From Climacium dendroides (taxonomy: Eukaryota > Streptophyta > Bryopsida > Hypnales > Climaciaceae): DNA of 64,000 nt. Position numbers and translations under genes: made by a program. Where the stretch lies: contig OX467086.1 of NCBI GenBank assembly GCA_950106755.1, positions 27,794,001 to 27,858,000 of the forward strand. The letters are read 5' to 3'. Positions 10,953 to 22,829 of the stretch are shown one piece after another. Below the pieces are notes generated by a model, which saw nothing but the letters and a program-made list of their open reading frames with translations, did no database searches and had not been told where the DNA came from. Numbering within the stretch: the first letter of the stretch is position 1; every line of letters begins with the position of its first letter.

Positions 10953-13900
10953 ATGTATGAATGCGAGTTGTGCAAAATTACTCCATTCCAAGGTCATATT
11001 GAACAATACAACAAAGGCAAAAAACATCAATGTCTAGCTCAAGCTCATACTAGCAAAGGGATCTTTGAAAGTAAGTTTATTTACTTTGACAATGAGAGTG
11101 AGATGTTCATTTGTCAAATATGCAAGTTGATTATAGTTTATTGTATGGAGAAAATGCAAGCATATTATAGGAACAATCATGTGTTGAAAGATAGCCCATC
11201 TAGTGTATAGAGAATTTTGGAGGTAAACAAAATTTACCATTTAGTGGATTTTTAAAGAAGACGTATAAATTGGACAAAGATATGGAGAATTTCATCATGG
11301 TGGATAAATCTGAGGTTATGAAGGATAGTGAGTAGGATACTATCAGCTTTTTTAGAATAGACATGATTCCTGTTGAAGAAGTACTACATCTATATTGTAT
11401 GGCATTGATCTTAGAAAAATTCGGAAAAGAAACGGGTCATGGACAACAAGTAGGTAGTACAAAGATGGTGATGTTTGGATTTTTTGAGCACGGCCAATTA
11501 GGATGGTAAGAGTCTTCACTACCCTTTTAATTAATATAGTAAAATGTTTATTTGTGTAAAGATTTTTATTATGATTTAATTGAATGAATTATTTTTTTGT
11601 TTTAAAGAATTTATGGTTGTCTTTGATAGTTATGTACCATATCCAAATCAAAGTTTGTACAATCTCTTTAGGAAATTTGCAAATGAAATGATACAGTATT
11701 TTTGACTTGCTTTTTCAAAAGCAATGGAGAGGTTTGACAAAATCTTTCGTAATGAAGGAATTCCTATTAAAGAAGGGAGATTCATTGATATGCCCTTCAC
11801 TTATTTTTTCATTATATTGGCTTACAAATGCTGTCCTCATACTAATGCTATTGATTATGGATATAGAATTTTGGTTTGGTTATATCTAAGTCCAAATCTT
11901 GAATTTTTAGAGAATTTTTTTTTGAAATATGTTTAAAAATGTAATTCATATATATTTTTTAAGTGATGAATTTGTATATTGAACTTTATGGATTGATGTG
12001 CAAATGGAGGGTTGTAAGTCAAAGATTTTGCTATGGTATGGTTGCCACAGTATCACATTTGCTTATCTCTGTGTAATGAATCTACTTGTTGTTAATTACA
12101 ACAACACATTTCATTGCACAACAAGGAAGAAAGCAGTTGGGGACTACTTGGGGCTTTGAAATGGCGTTTGTATTGAAACGCAACTTTATCACTCAATTGA
12201 GGAAAGCTTTGAATAAGCTCGAGGATGAACTTAATATTAACTATTTCAAAGCTAAAGTTAAGTATGAGGCAAGCAAGGTAAGTACATTGTTTCCTAAATT
12301 ATTATTTGATCATTATTTGTCATGTACACATGACTGTCAAAATGTGTATATTATTTTATAATATTCTAACACAATTATATGATTGCAAGATTTTATCGAG
12401 CTACTCAAGTTGTGTCTCTTTTTTATTAATACATGTTTTAAGAAGAACATGGGAATTTTTTTGTGTCTACATAGTTAGAAAGATTGTATATTGTATTCAT
12501 TTGCATTTTATATTATGTTTATTACATTTTCAAATGTTCATGTTATATTTAATTCATTTAGTGATCAAATATGTTTACATTTTTGTTTATAGTTTGCTTA
12601 CATGTTCTTCATGAAATAAAAAAATTACATACATACCCGTGTATTTTTTTTAGTTTTTATTTGTATATAGAAGAATGTTGTTAAAATAATAATTTTTTGA
12701 ATAGTTGGACACATTAGGTTAGACAAGTTTCTAGACTTGGGAAGGGCATGATGTTTAAATGTGGTTCATATTAATAAGTTCGAACTAACAATTTATTTAT
12801 TTTGACATTGCTTATTGGTTGGATGAAAAATAATTTAGAAAGATTGTACATTATTGTTAGTGTATACAAAGAGCATTTGCATATTTTTTGATTATTCAAA
12901 ATACTTTGCGGAATGTTTTACAAGAATAAAAAAAAATTTACATATTATTATGGTCATATTGATACATTCGACATGTAATAAGTTCACACATAGCATATAA
13001 ATTTGAATGCAGATGTACGACAGTTTAACTTAATGACTGCAAGGTTGTACAACCACTGCATATATTAGTACAATTTTGAATTAAAAGAATGAAATGATGA
13101 ATGCATTTAATAATACAATTATTGGTGACGGAAAGGAAATGACAATTGTATTAATTAACACAATTTTCAACCATCATAATGGTTATGGTTTGATTTAAGA
13201 TATAAAAATAAATGCACATTTAGAATGAAAGAAGTATAGTGAAAAAACATGTATGGGCTATTTAAACTTTTTGGTATTGGTACATGTTGGACAAGTGCAT
13301 TCTTTTTTGCAGAGATTTGTAATTCTTTTGAAGTTCACAATTAAATATTCATAAATACTTAGGAGTCGATGAGTCATTGAAATTGTGGCATATTTTTGTT
13401 GTTGCTTTGAAGATATTTTGAGTAGATAAAAAATTGTAGTAGTATTGTTGTGTTGTAAGAGAAGAAGCATGGATAGTTAGAGAGGAACAAACTTTGAAGA
13501 TGTGGATATTGTGAAAGATACACAATTCTCTCAAAATGATTACAGTGGCCTTCAAGGTCAATCAAACAAAGAGGTAAGTGAATTCTAATTCTTTTCTTTG
13601 TAGAGATTTACAATGTTACAAAAGTTAGAATTCAATCATAAGCTTTATATGAATTTTTTATCAATGTCAATATAATAAAATAGTATATGTTGTATTTGTG
13701 AGTAACATTTCATATACACCATCACAATAAGCATTGTATAGTCATCCTTAGGTACATCCAATTTAACTCATATAAAAGAAGATCTTTGTTAGGATGAAAT
13801 GTTTTTGCATATGATTATAGAAAATTTTGATTATAGCAAATGAGGGATGTAAAAAATAGGCCTCCAATATGACACTACATTTCTAATGTTGTTCAGAGCA

Positions 13901-13971
13901 TTTCCTTTCAAAGCATGCCACCACCTCAAAGAGGTCACTTTCAACCTCAAAGAGGTCACTTTCAGGTTAGA
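10953..13971 (+). pseudogene. Broken multi-exon gene beginning with a C2H2/U1-like zinc finger
   Basis: The first frame (ATG 10953) starts MYECELCK and continues to HIEQYNKGKKHQ, close to a U1/matrin-type C2H2 finger, but the usual first histidine is Tyr. A second Cys-x2-Cys (FICQICK) follows in the same frame. Exon-like segments downstream: about 11255-11507 (in-frame TAG at ~11331); about 11608-11935 (reading FDSYVPYPNQSLYNLF, TGA at ~11703, then MERFDKIFRNEG); about 12130-12278 ending AAG|GTAAGT; about 13470-13572 ending GAG|GTAAGT; about 13861-13964 containing duplicated PQRGHFQ and ending CAG|GTTAG. Splice sites fit but at least two stops interrupt the frame, so I read it as a decayed gene. 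Function unknown; nucleic-acid binding is inferred only from the finger. Exon joins are tentative. Confidence 0.45.
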
Positions 13972-14372
13972 ATTACTATAGTCATATTGTGTTTCATTCA
14001 ATATTGGTAATGAAATTTTTTTATATCCACAAACTATTGGATTTGACTCAATACTAAAAGAAACTATGAAAACAACTTTCTTTTAAGTGAATTTAAGTTG
14101 CATATCAAGATTTTTATTATACATCAAAATTTGAATATTTAATTATTATGGATAGAAGAATGTAAAGCGCTTTTAACTTCACTTCAAATTATTTGGAGAT
14201 GTAATGTATATATCATTTGTGTTTTTAATTCATGGATTTTGTGATTTTAGTTGTTGCTAAAGAATGATGAACTACTTTAAAGTACAACATTGAATAGAAA
14301 ATTTAATAAAAAAACTTTAAAGTCAATTTGTTACAAATTGAATGAGTATGTATGCATTTAAAACTTCAAATT
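13972..14372. other. AT-rich sequence, nothing recognised
   Basis: No open frame, repeat or RNA gene can be supported between the last pseudogene segment and the terminal-inverted-repeat element. Confidence 0.4.
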
Positions 14373-15108
14373 TGGGTGATTGCAAGAAACACTTGTACTA
14401 TTTTTTGTCACACGTTGCGGGCTGAGTTGTTTTTTGGCCATAACTTTTGTGTTTTAACTTCGAATGACTTAAGATTTACAAGGAAGGTACTCATGACTAT
14501 CCTACAAATTCCTTGATTTTTTGATAATTTTCAAAAATAATTTACTATCCAAAAATAGGCCCGAAATAAATGTCACACTTGCCAATTTGGAGGTTTTTAG
14601 TACTTTTGAGTACCTTTTTCATATACCCTACATCAAGAGAATTATATGGAGTTCTTCCTTATATATAAATACAACTTTTCACCGAAGGGTTTTTAAAAAT
14701 AATTAATTTTGTGTGGTGTGGAAGTCTATGAAGAGAGCTTCATTCTGATTGCATTTTGAAACATATAAAATATTATTTTTGTAAGTTTTTTGGTGAATGA
14801 CCATCTTCATAAAGTTTTTAAAAATGGACACTTTTTATTTTTTGTATTTACTTGTTTTTACTATTTTTAACTAATTTTTACATCAAAAGTCCTATTTTCT
14901 TAAGATTTGGTACTTTTCAAGTTCTCCTAGTTAGAGAATTTTCCTACACATTTCCTTCCCTGCAAACCTTCATTTTATAAGTATATACATAATTCATATT
15001 TTTTTAATTTAAAAAAAATTAATTTTTTATTTTTAAAGTACTACAGAAGAAAAACCATGAGTACTGTGAAAACGCAACAAAATCGACAGGTGTTTCTTGC
15101 AATCACCC
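14373..15108. mobile_element. Terminal-inverted-repeat DNA element, ~736 bp
   Basis: The left end GGGTGATTGCAAGAAACACT and the right end, an inverted copy at 15086-15108, form an inverted repeat of about 23 bp with one mismatch. The flanks read ATTT at 14369-14372 and ATTT at 15109-15112, a possible short target duplication. Sequence outside the ends also shows weak inverted similarity, so the true termini may lie slightly further out. No transposase is visible. The superfamily cannot be assigned. Confidence 0.5.
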
Positions 15109-15392
15109 ATTTATAGACATTTAATAAATTCATATACAATATTTCCTAGTAAATCCATCTAATTATATAAATAAAAGGGTTATACTCTTGAGTATAGGTG
15201 TGTAATGGATTTTTTGGTATTAGTACAGTAGTTGTAATAGGAATTTGAAGTCGATTCATTGTTTTAATTAATAAAACAACTTTACATTCACCAAATTTCT
15301 ATTTTTAAAAAATAATTTTATTTCTCATGACTAATTGCCATAATTGGCTTATGTGAACCACCATAACAGTTCACCTTTAAGATAATTGAAAA

Positions 15393-17037
15393 TGTAAAAA
15401 CTATGTGTGAGATTTTAAGTTCAAGAATGTTAGTACATTAGAGTAAACTATAACCATTAGTTAAAAGGTTTTTAGTGCATAGGACAAGAAACTAGATCAA
15501 AATTGCCAACCAAAAATATTTAAAAGATAAAAAATACAAAAAAGAATTGGAAACAAAAATTAGAAGTTGAAAATGAATCAAAATATAAATTGAAAACCAA
15601 CAAAAAAGAAGAAATATGAAAAGCACAAAAGAAGCTATCAAACTTAAAACTACTATGAGAACACTAACCTAGTAGTAGAAACACTACTTTAGGCAATAAG
15701 TAGTGATTTAATGGATTTTCAATAAATTAATGATGGATGAAGTGATTAGGAGTGTTATTTAGTTAGGATGTTGGGGTAAAAGTTGAATTAGGGTTAGGAG
15801 CTCCTTCTTCCTCCTTTTTTTCTTATGTTTTTGAGTGCTTGGGGTGTTTAGAGGAGGAATGGGAAAGAAAATGCAAGGAGTGCTACACTAAGAAATAGAA
15901 TGAGTAGGGAGCAAAGATAGGACAATTTGTCAAGTAGATTTCATCATTTCATGAGAGGAAATGAGTGAAAAAGCTAACTTACCAAGGTCAGATGGGAAGT
16001 TGGCTTGAGGGAGGAAAGAAGAGTGAGGTTGGAAGACTTGGAAGGACAACCAACTTTGACGAGCTGCCACGGACAATCAACTTCAAATTAGGAGCTGAAA
16101 TTTGAAGGGAATCAAGTTAAATTTTTAATCAAGACCAATGTCACCCAATTTGGAGCTCAAACATGGTGGTGGTGATAGATTTTGTGGCAAGAGGTCTATT
16201 GCCGTAGGGTTTTGGAGCTACAACTTTGGACAACGACTGCGGCAACTTGGTAAAGCACAAGGATCTGAATTTTAGAGGGAAGCAAGATGAGAAGGTTAGC
16301 TTTCCAAAAGAACCATTCTTGCGCCATTTGGAGCTCAGATGAATCCACGGCAAACATTTTTCCAATAGGAGGTCTGCTACTTTTGGAAGAAACCCAATTT
16401 GAGGTTTTTGATGGAACTTTGCCCAATTTTTATTGAATGCTTGCAATTTTCATTGCTTTGAATCATGGAAAGAATTTGTGAGTGCATGTGTTGCTAAATT
16501 AGATGTTGGAAGATGCATGGGAGTAAATTTTTAGGATTTAGGGCACATGTGGAAGAATTGCCCTAATTGAATCAAAATTAGGGTTTGAGGAATCAATTGA
16601 TTGACATGAAAAGCACATTTTGAAGGTTAGAGAAGAAAATCTTCAACATTGCATGGAAAACACTAAATAAAAGGGATAAATGCAATGGGATGTGTGAGAA
16701 ATGGAGTGTTGGTCTATTGAAGGTGTGCTGGAATTAGTTTGATGAATCCATTTTACGCCACTTGAGGCCTTCATTTGCACATTTGAGGTAGATTTTGCCG
16801 TAGGAGGAATCTCCTTTTAATCCATGGCTCAATTTGGTGATGGAAAATAGTTAAAAGGGTGTTTGGAAGGAAAAGACAAAGTTGCCCCTCCCAAAGTAGT
16901 GTCATTGAGGCACAATTTTGTCACATCACTTGTAGGAGTCCATTGCTTGGAGGTGAATTTAGTTTAAAAGTTCTATACACTCTTCTTCCAGCCCAAATTT
17001 GTAGACGGTTTTTGCCTCACGGTGAAAATCACTCACA
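15393..17037 (+). repeat. 5' LTR
   Basis: Starts TGTAAAAACTATG and ends CACTCACA, next to a PBS-like sequence. The pyrimidine-rich R/U5 part (about 16900-17037) is the best-conserved section relative to the 3' LTR. Open frames inside, such as those on the minus strand at 16141-16446, have no recognisable product. Confidence 0.6.
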
Positions 17038-17804
17038 AAATTGGTACGTCTGCCGGGAGGGAGTGTGGTTCTAATATGTAGTACAAGTTGTTTTGTTGCT
17101 TTTTGGAGAATTGTTGAAGTGCTTGGAGCTTGGAGCTTAGAGCTTGGAGCCTATATGTTTTTATTTTTATTTATTTTTCATTTTCATTTCTTTGTTTATT
17201 GCACTTGTGGAGGGTGTTGTGTGGGTGTTGTTGCCTTTGTGTGTAGTTCATGTATCGACATGTACATAAACGCCAAGAAGATTATCCCCCGTTGTTACGT
17301 GGGACCCTTTTGAGTGTTGTTTAGCTGCATTCTTTATTAAACATTTTTGTATCATGGTGAGGCGAGAGTTATGACCGGCGGGACCATGTATGTTGTTTGA
17401 AATCGGGTGTAGAGGGAGTGATGCCCCAAAACCCTGAGAGATTGTGTTTGTAGGTTGAACTATAGATTGCCTGTCTTCCCTTCATCAATCCCTTATTTCG
17501 TGGTCCAACCCTATGTTGAACATTTAAAAAAGAGTAAAAGGGACCTTGTTTTTTATCGTTGGTCGGAAGCCCAAGGGAAATTGGAAGTAAATGGGTGATG
17601 CCTCCCATCTAGGAACCGGCATGGGGTTTTCTAGGTGGAATTTCACTTCCAAGACATGCACCAAATGATAAGGGGTGGATGGCTATTGTGTTTACACGTA
17701 ATAATCCATTAGTTTGTAATTTCCTAATCCACCAAAAAAGGAATTGTTTGGTGTGATATTGGTTGTTGTTTTTTCATTTTTTTTTCCTTCAAAAGTCCCT
17801 TAGG

Positions 17805-18076
17805 ATCATCTAAATCCTCAAAATCATCCCCAAAAAAATTAGTTTCCTCTTCTTTAGTTAGGACTTCCTACCTTAGAATTTTAGCAACTTTGTAAGCTGA
17901 TTTTTCATTCCTCACCCCATAATAGATTCTTAGAAGTACCCAAATCATCAAAATTATCCAAAAAATTAGTTTTCTCTTCTTAGGACTTCCTACCTGAGAA
18001 TTTCAGCATTTTTGAGTGTTGTTTTTTCATTCCTAATCCCAAAATAGACTCTTAAAAGTATCCAAATCTTCAAGTA
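17805..18076 (+). repeat. Two-unit tandem repeat (~127-bp period) in the retrotransposon interior
   Basis: A segment beginning TTAGTTTCCTCTTCTT at 17839 is repeated from 17966 (TTAGTTTTCTCTTCTT). Each is followed by AGGACTTCCTACC, AGAATTT-AGCA, TTTTTCATTCCT, ATAGA-TCTTA and CCAAATC-TCAA. A partial unit precedes the first copy. It lies between the PBS region and the pol fragment and breaks any long open frame there. Confidence 0.7.
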
Positions 18077-18145
18077 GAGGCCGGAGGAGAGGTTTATATA
18101 TATCTTAACCTTCCATATGTTGAGGAGGGTCAATGCTTCCGATCA

Positions 18146-18964
18146 ATGGTCCATTGGCAAATCCACCCTAGCATTTGGTCCATTGGATTAACCAAACCGA
18201 GATCACCATTAGATCCCACAATATTCCTACATATTTGCCGGATAGAACAAAACATAAAGTTGCAACAGACTCACGTTGAGAATGTGGGAGTGGTGCACCC
18301 TATGTTGACCCCAGAAAAAAAACCTATTGATTTAGGACCCATTTGAAACTTAAGCCCCAATCTTTATAGTTGGGAGGATGATGGAGAATTTGCCGCATGG
18401 CTTTGGGAACATCCCGAGGACCCTAAGACCCCAAAGGCCCAAGTGGTCAATTTCACTACCACCACAAGTGTGGTGGATGAGCCACCGGATCCCTATTCCG
18501 GTTCCGAGACATTCTTAGATGCCGTAGAATATGAGGTTATGTATAACCTTGAACTAGATGGTACACTACCCTACGGTTTGGAAGGACTAGTGGACAAAGA
18601 AAATATTCTTCCACTACCCTTCTATATCCAAAAAACCTCCACAAATTTGGAGGAGGGGATTGACCTTTTACATTATCTCAAGGTACCTCGTAGACAATAT
18701 TGCAAGCCCAAAATACTAGCTATAGTTTCAATGGATGGTTGTCATGATGCCTATGAAGTATTAGACAATGATGAGCCTCAATCCTTTAGAATGGAGGCTA
18801 AATTGGCACTGGTAGAGGTAGCCAAATGCACGGGGTTAGTTAAAAAATTCCAACATACCTTTACATGGCCTTACCAGTACCACAAAGGCATTCCACCGGA
18901 AAGAATTCAACACCTCATACCACACTATGGGATGATGGAGGCTTATCCAAATGACCCGTCATAG
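18146..18964 (+). pseudogene. Retrotransposon pol fragment (protease-RT spacer region)
   Basis: One frame runs from 18146 to 18964, interrupted by a single TGA at 18344-18346; the longest uninterrupted part is 18443-18964 (173 residues). The C-terminal part reads KKFQHTFTWPYQYHKGIPPE and then RIQHLIPH. This corresponds to the conserved 'F-A-W-S-Y-E-D-x-x-G-I-P-x-x-x-x-x-H-x-I-P' motif just upstream of reverse transcriptase in Ty3/gypsy polyproteins. The frame ends before the RT catalytic region. The acidic upstream part (WEDDGEFAAWLWEHPEDP) is typical spacer. It lies inside the LTR element at 15393-20514 and on the same strand, so it is a remnant of that element. Confidence 0.6.
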
Positions 18965-19157
18965 TAGCAACAATAGATGGAACTTAGTCTCCTACACCTA
19001 CAACCAGTTAGGGTAAGGTTTATCATGTGTAACCGTATAAGTCCAATGGTAAAGCATCTTGCCTATGAGCTTTGAGACTTTAGGTCCATTGCATTCTCAC
19101 GAATGCCCCGTAGATGGTCAACATCTGTGAACTACCATAGTGCTTCACTATTTAGAT

Positions 19158-20514
19158 TGTAGAAAATATAAAGAAATTGCATGAGTTTTCAAGTTTAGAA
19201 ATGTTAATTCCCTAAATTAAACCACAACTATCAATTAAGGAGTTTTCAGCTGAATAACAATGGAAACCTTGAAAGGTTAAAAGGAAAAGTTAGAAAATGC
19301 AATTGAGAAGAGTTGAGGGGAAATGATAGGAAAAAATAAGGATTTAAAACCAAAAAGATGATAAATTAGATTTAGTAGAATAGCCATAGTAGTTTAATGG
19401 TGAAATGATGACAAATTCAAAACCAAAAATGCAAAAATAACAACAAACAAAAACAAAACACTACAAGTACAAAATGAAACTAGAATCAAATTGCAACCTA
19501 AGAAAGTATAAAACATAAAAATACAAAAGAAAATTAAAAAAAAAGACTAGAAGTAAAATATGAAACTAAATGGGAATGGAAAGCGACAAAAAAATAAGAT
19601 ATACAAAAATCACAAAAGAAGTTAATACAATCAAAACTACTACTACTACACTACTAGAACAAGGAAGAAAACACTAAAAAAATAAGAAAAACATTAAAAT
19701 AGGATTTTTTGATAATTTAAAGGCTTCTACAGTAATTTCGGGAGTTTGCAGTAAATTGGTGTAGTTCTCACTAAATTACTACAATTGCAGTAATTTGGTG
19801 TTTTTGACTGAAAAATGGCATTTTACATTAATTAAGTGGTAGATGAATGTCATTAAGTTGGAGTTGGTTGGTTTTGTAGTTAGCAGTTTTAGGGTTTGGG
19901 CTCTCTCTTGTGTGTGTGCTCGCTTGTGCGTTAGATTTCAAACAAGACTAGTCTCACCTGATTTGAAGCGAATTTGAGGCGCTGATGACTATTTTAGTGA
20001 AGGGGTGTCTGCTGGCCCTACTATGGGGCCAAAATTGAGGTTTTAGTGAACTTTCTTCCATTTGTCATTGTAAAATTGCAGTTTTCATTGCACATGGTTA
20101 TGGAGAAAAATTGGTAATGCAATGACGAGCAAATTGGATGTTTAAAAAGTGATTGAAATTGCATGCAAGTCTCATTTTTAAGGCTTAATGAAAATTGAGT
20201 GTTTGGGATAGCATGGTGTGCTGAAATTGTCAATTCAAGCTCAATTTGGGTCATTTTAGGCCTCTAAGGGCATATTTGAATGCAATTCTGACTTAGGAAG
20301 TTCTCCTAAAAGGTGCGGAGGGGTGATTTAGTGATTGAGGTAGATTAGGGCTTATTTTTTAGGGATTTAGGAGGGCTAACCTCTTTTGCTTAGGATAAAT
20401 TAACTAAAAATCTACCAAAATATTAATAGAGTCCATTGCTCAGAGGTGAATTTAGTTTGCTCTTTTGGCCCAAACTTGTAGACAGTTTTTGCCTCACGGT
20501 GAAAATCACTCACA
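19158..20514 (+). repeat. 3' LTR
   Basis: Starts TGTAGAAAATATAAAG and ends CACTCACA directly against unrelated genomic sequence (TATGCC). It is shorter than the 5' LTR by roughly 290 bases and clearly diverged. No good polypurine tract adjoins its start, so the boundary is approximate. A tRNA-like segment (AATGGTAAAGCA ... GGTCCATTGCA) lies just upstream at about 19040-19105. Confidence 0.55.
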
Positions 20515-21980
20515 TATGCCTTAATTATAGAAAGGGAATATTTCATATGGATATTGCAATTAAAGACATGAAAATTATACATTGAAGTCCACAACACATG
20601 TACTTAAATACTAAACACCATGTTACCATCTAAAGTTTGTACCAATCTAATGATTTATTAAAAAGAAAAATTGATGTTGATATCACTACTCTGGCACTCT
20701 CCAACCCATACATCCAAATGTCTTACCAAGTCCAAGGTAGCATGTAAATAACCAAAGTGTTTATCAAGTAAATTATGTAATTTTTAAAGTTTGAAGCAAA
20801 TGAAGGTCCCAATCACAAACCTATATTAGAGCATCCAACATCAATTTCATTGAAATGGTTCAATTCCAATACTTTGGCATCTTTTTAAAAAATCATTTTG
20901 AAACATAAATCAATACATGTCCTAGATTTTAGAATTTTATGTTTATAATTTTTGGCCCCAAAATGGTGCCACTTTGACTAAATTGCGAGCTAAATTGATA
21001 TTATAGAAAGTCACAATATTAATCTTTGCATGCTCATTTCACTATCTATCAATTCAATTTTATTTGACTAGGTTATATAACCTCATATAGCTTACTTTCT
21101 TGCATATAATTGCAAAAGAATTGCATATGTCCATAGACAAATTGCATAGCATAGTGTATAGCATTAGTGTTTTTCATTGCAATTATTCTCTAAATTAGGA
21201 CCAAAACATTGAGTGTAAAAGACAGAGTTCTAATAGTTGGAATGTGAAAAAAAAAGAATGAAATGTTAGGATATTGTAGATAGAATGAGCATGCCAAATT
21301 CAACTATAACTATTGTTCTAAAGAAGTGGAAGGTCTCCAGTAGCTTAGTCACTGAAAAACCAAGCCATGGGCCTCAAAAGTTTTTAGATTGTGTAATGAG
21401 ATATTTGTTTTGTTTCATCTCATTAATCAAGATCAAAATCAAACACTGTCATCACAACTTTTAATTTCAAAAAGCAATTTCCTTATTCATATAACAAACT
21501 GTACATAAAGGCGGCTAATTGTGGAATTAAAGGGCAAGCTAGTACAAATAGTTGCTTACTTTAGTGAAAGGACTATTGACAAATGTGTGAAGAGGCTAGT
21601 TGTGCTTTAAAAGGCCATGACTATTACGAAAGTGGTAGTTAATTGTTGTGCCTTTTAACAATTTGCCCTATAATAGATTTTTTTCTTTTTTTTATTCAAA
21701 TTAGCTCTTTCAATGCAGTGTAAGGCTCACCCGTGAGTGGATTATTGAATGAGTAATTGTTTATCATGAGAATTTAATATCTAAATCCGATTACAAAATT
21801 GTAAATATGTGTTGGGATCATACGAATCAAATTGTGTGTGAGAATCTGAGTAAAAATTGGAATCAAATAAATCGGAAGAATTTGTACAAGAGGAGGAAAA
21901 AGAGATCAAGCAAATGAAAAGTTGAAATTAAATTGTCTAGATGTCAAATTAGTACCATTCAAATTTGCATAGTCTTAATT
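20515..21980. other. AT-rich intergenic sequence, nothing recognised
   Basis: No gene, RNA or repeat with defined ends was found. It could include the untranslated left part of the Tc1-type element that follows, but no terminal repeat was identified. Confidence 0.4.
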
Positions 21981-21989
21981 ATGTACAGC

Positions 21990-22825
21990 TTTAGCCACAA
22001 ATTGAAACCTTTTGAGTCTTCCATGAGCGGACTTCCTAGGAGTTGAAGAATTGAATTATGTAAAAAAAAACTATACTACAAACACTTAGAGTGATTCCAA
22101 GAAATTAATGTACAATATGAGCATGTATATGTAGGCTTGGCTTTGGGAACTGCATTTCTCTAAAAAAAATCTAATCTCAATACAAAAAAAAACCCAAAGA
22201 AATTAGCCAATTTGCTCTTCAACACTTGCATTGAAAAAAAAAGATTGGAGCAAAGTTATTTGGATTGATGAGTCATCTTTTGAGATTAAAAAGAACTCTT
22301 GACAAATTAAAGTATGGTGGAAAGTATATGAGAAATATATATACAATTGTCTGGTGTCATTTTTTAAATTTGGCCAAATGTCTATGATGGTTTAGAATGC
22401 CTTCACAAGTTTTGACAAGAGTCCTTTAGTCATTATTCCTCAAGGTGAAAGAGTATTGTCTATTTCATTCATAACATTTATTAGAGTTTAATATTTTATA
22501 TGCAATTAATCTTATGGAATACAAGCTCATGGAAGATGGTACTCTAGTCCATCAAATTAAATTTTTAGAGAAGTAGAAGCAAGCTTAGAGTATGAAGAAA
22601 TTAATTTGGCCTACTACTTCACCAAACCTAAATTCCACAAAGAACCTTTGGAAGATAATAATTTTTTTGTTAGAATAGGCTGAAGAACAAGCAAACAATA
22701 ATACAAACAACCAAGCAGTATAAAATCAAGTATCTCAATGGTAATTATAAGGCTCATTTCCAATATGCCCAATCAAATACAAGTTGTAATTTCAACAAAG
22801 GGTGGCAACACTAGATGGTAGATAG
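21990..22825 (+). pseudogene. Tc1/mariner transposase (DD34E type), inactivated
   Basis: In several frames the signature blocks of a Tc1-type transposase appear in order: GLPRS (GRPR-like hinge, ~22030), QFALQHLH then KKDWSKVIWIDESSFE (first catalytic Asp, codon 22267-22269), a KFGQMSMMVWNAF block, PLVIIPQGERVLS, LMEDGTLVHQ (second Asp, codon 22535-22537), WPTTSPNLNSTKNLW (position of the third acidic residue, codon 22640-22642, now Lys) and finally VISTKGGNTRW. Exactly 34 residues separate the second and third catalytic positions, the DD34E spacing. Two stops fall between them, and the first Asp is in a different frame, so there is also a frameshift. The protein would have cut and pasted its own element; this copy is dead. 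Terminal repeats were not identified. Confidence 0.8.
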
Positions 22826-22829
22826 TATA

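Larger units (their letters stand above)
15393..20514 (+). mobile_element. Old LTR retrotransposon, probably Ty3/gypsy type
   Basis: Two long diverged repeats bracket an internal region: 5' LTR ~15393-17037 and 3' LTR ~19158-20514. Both start TGTAxAAA and end GCCTCACGGTGAAAATCACTCACA. Shared landmarks in the same order include ATTAGGGTTAGG / TTTAGGGTTTGG, GGTGTGCTG, and the segment from AGTCCATTGCT to the LTR end. After the 5' LTR a primer-binding-site-like TGGTACGTCTGCCGGG (17042) resembles plant tRNA-Asp-primed sites. The internal region keeps one pol fragment (18146-18964) and lacks recognisable RT, RNase H and integrase, so the copy is non-autonomous. LTR divergence and the lack of clear target duplications indicate age. 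LTR starts are accurate to perhaps 10-20 bases. Confidence 0.7.

Noticed and set aside
16141..16446. 101-codon minus-strand frame
   Set aside because: Lies inside the 5' LTR and overlaps another frame; no recognisable domain.
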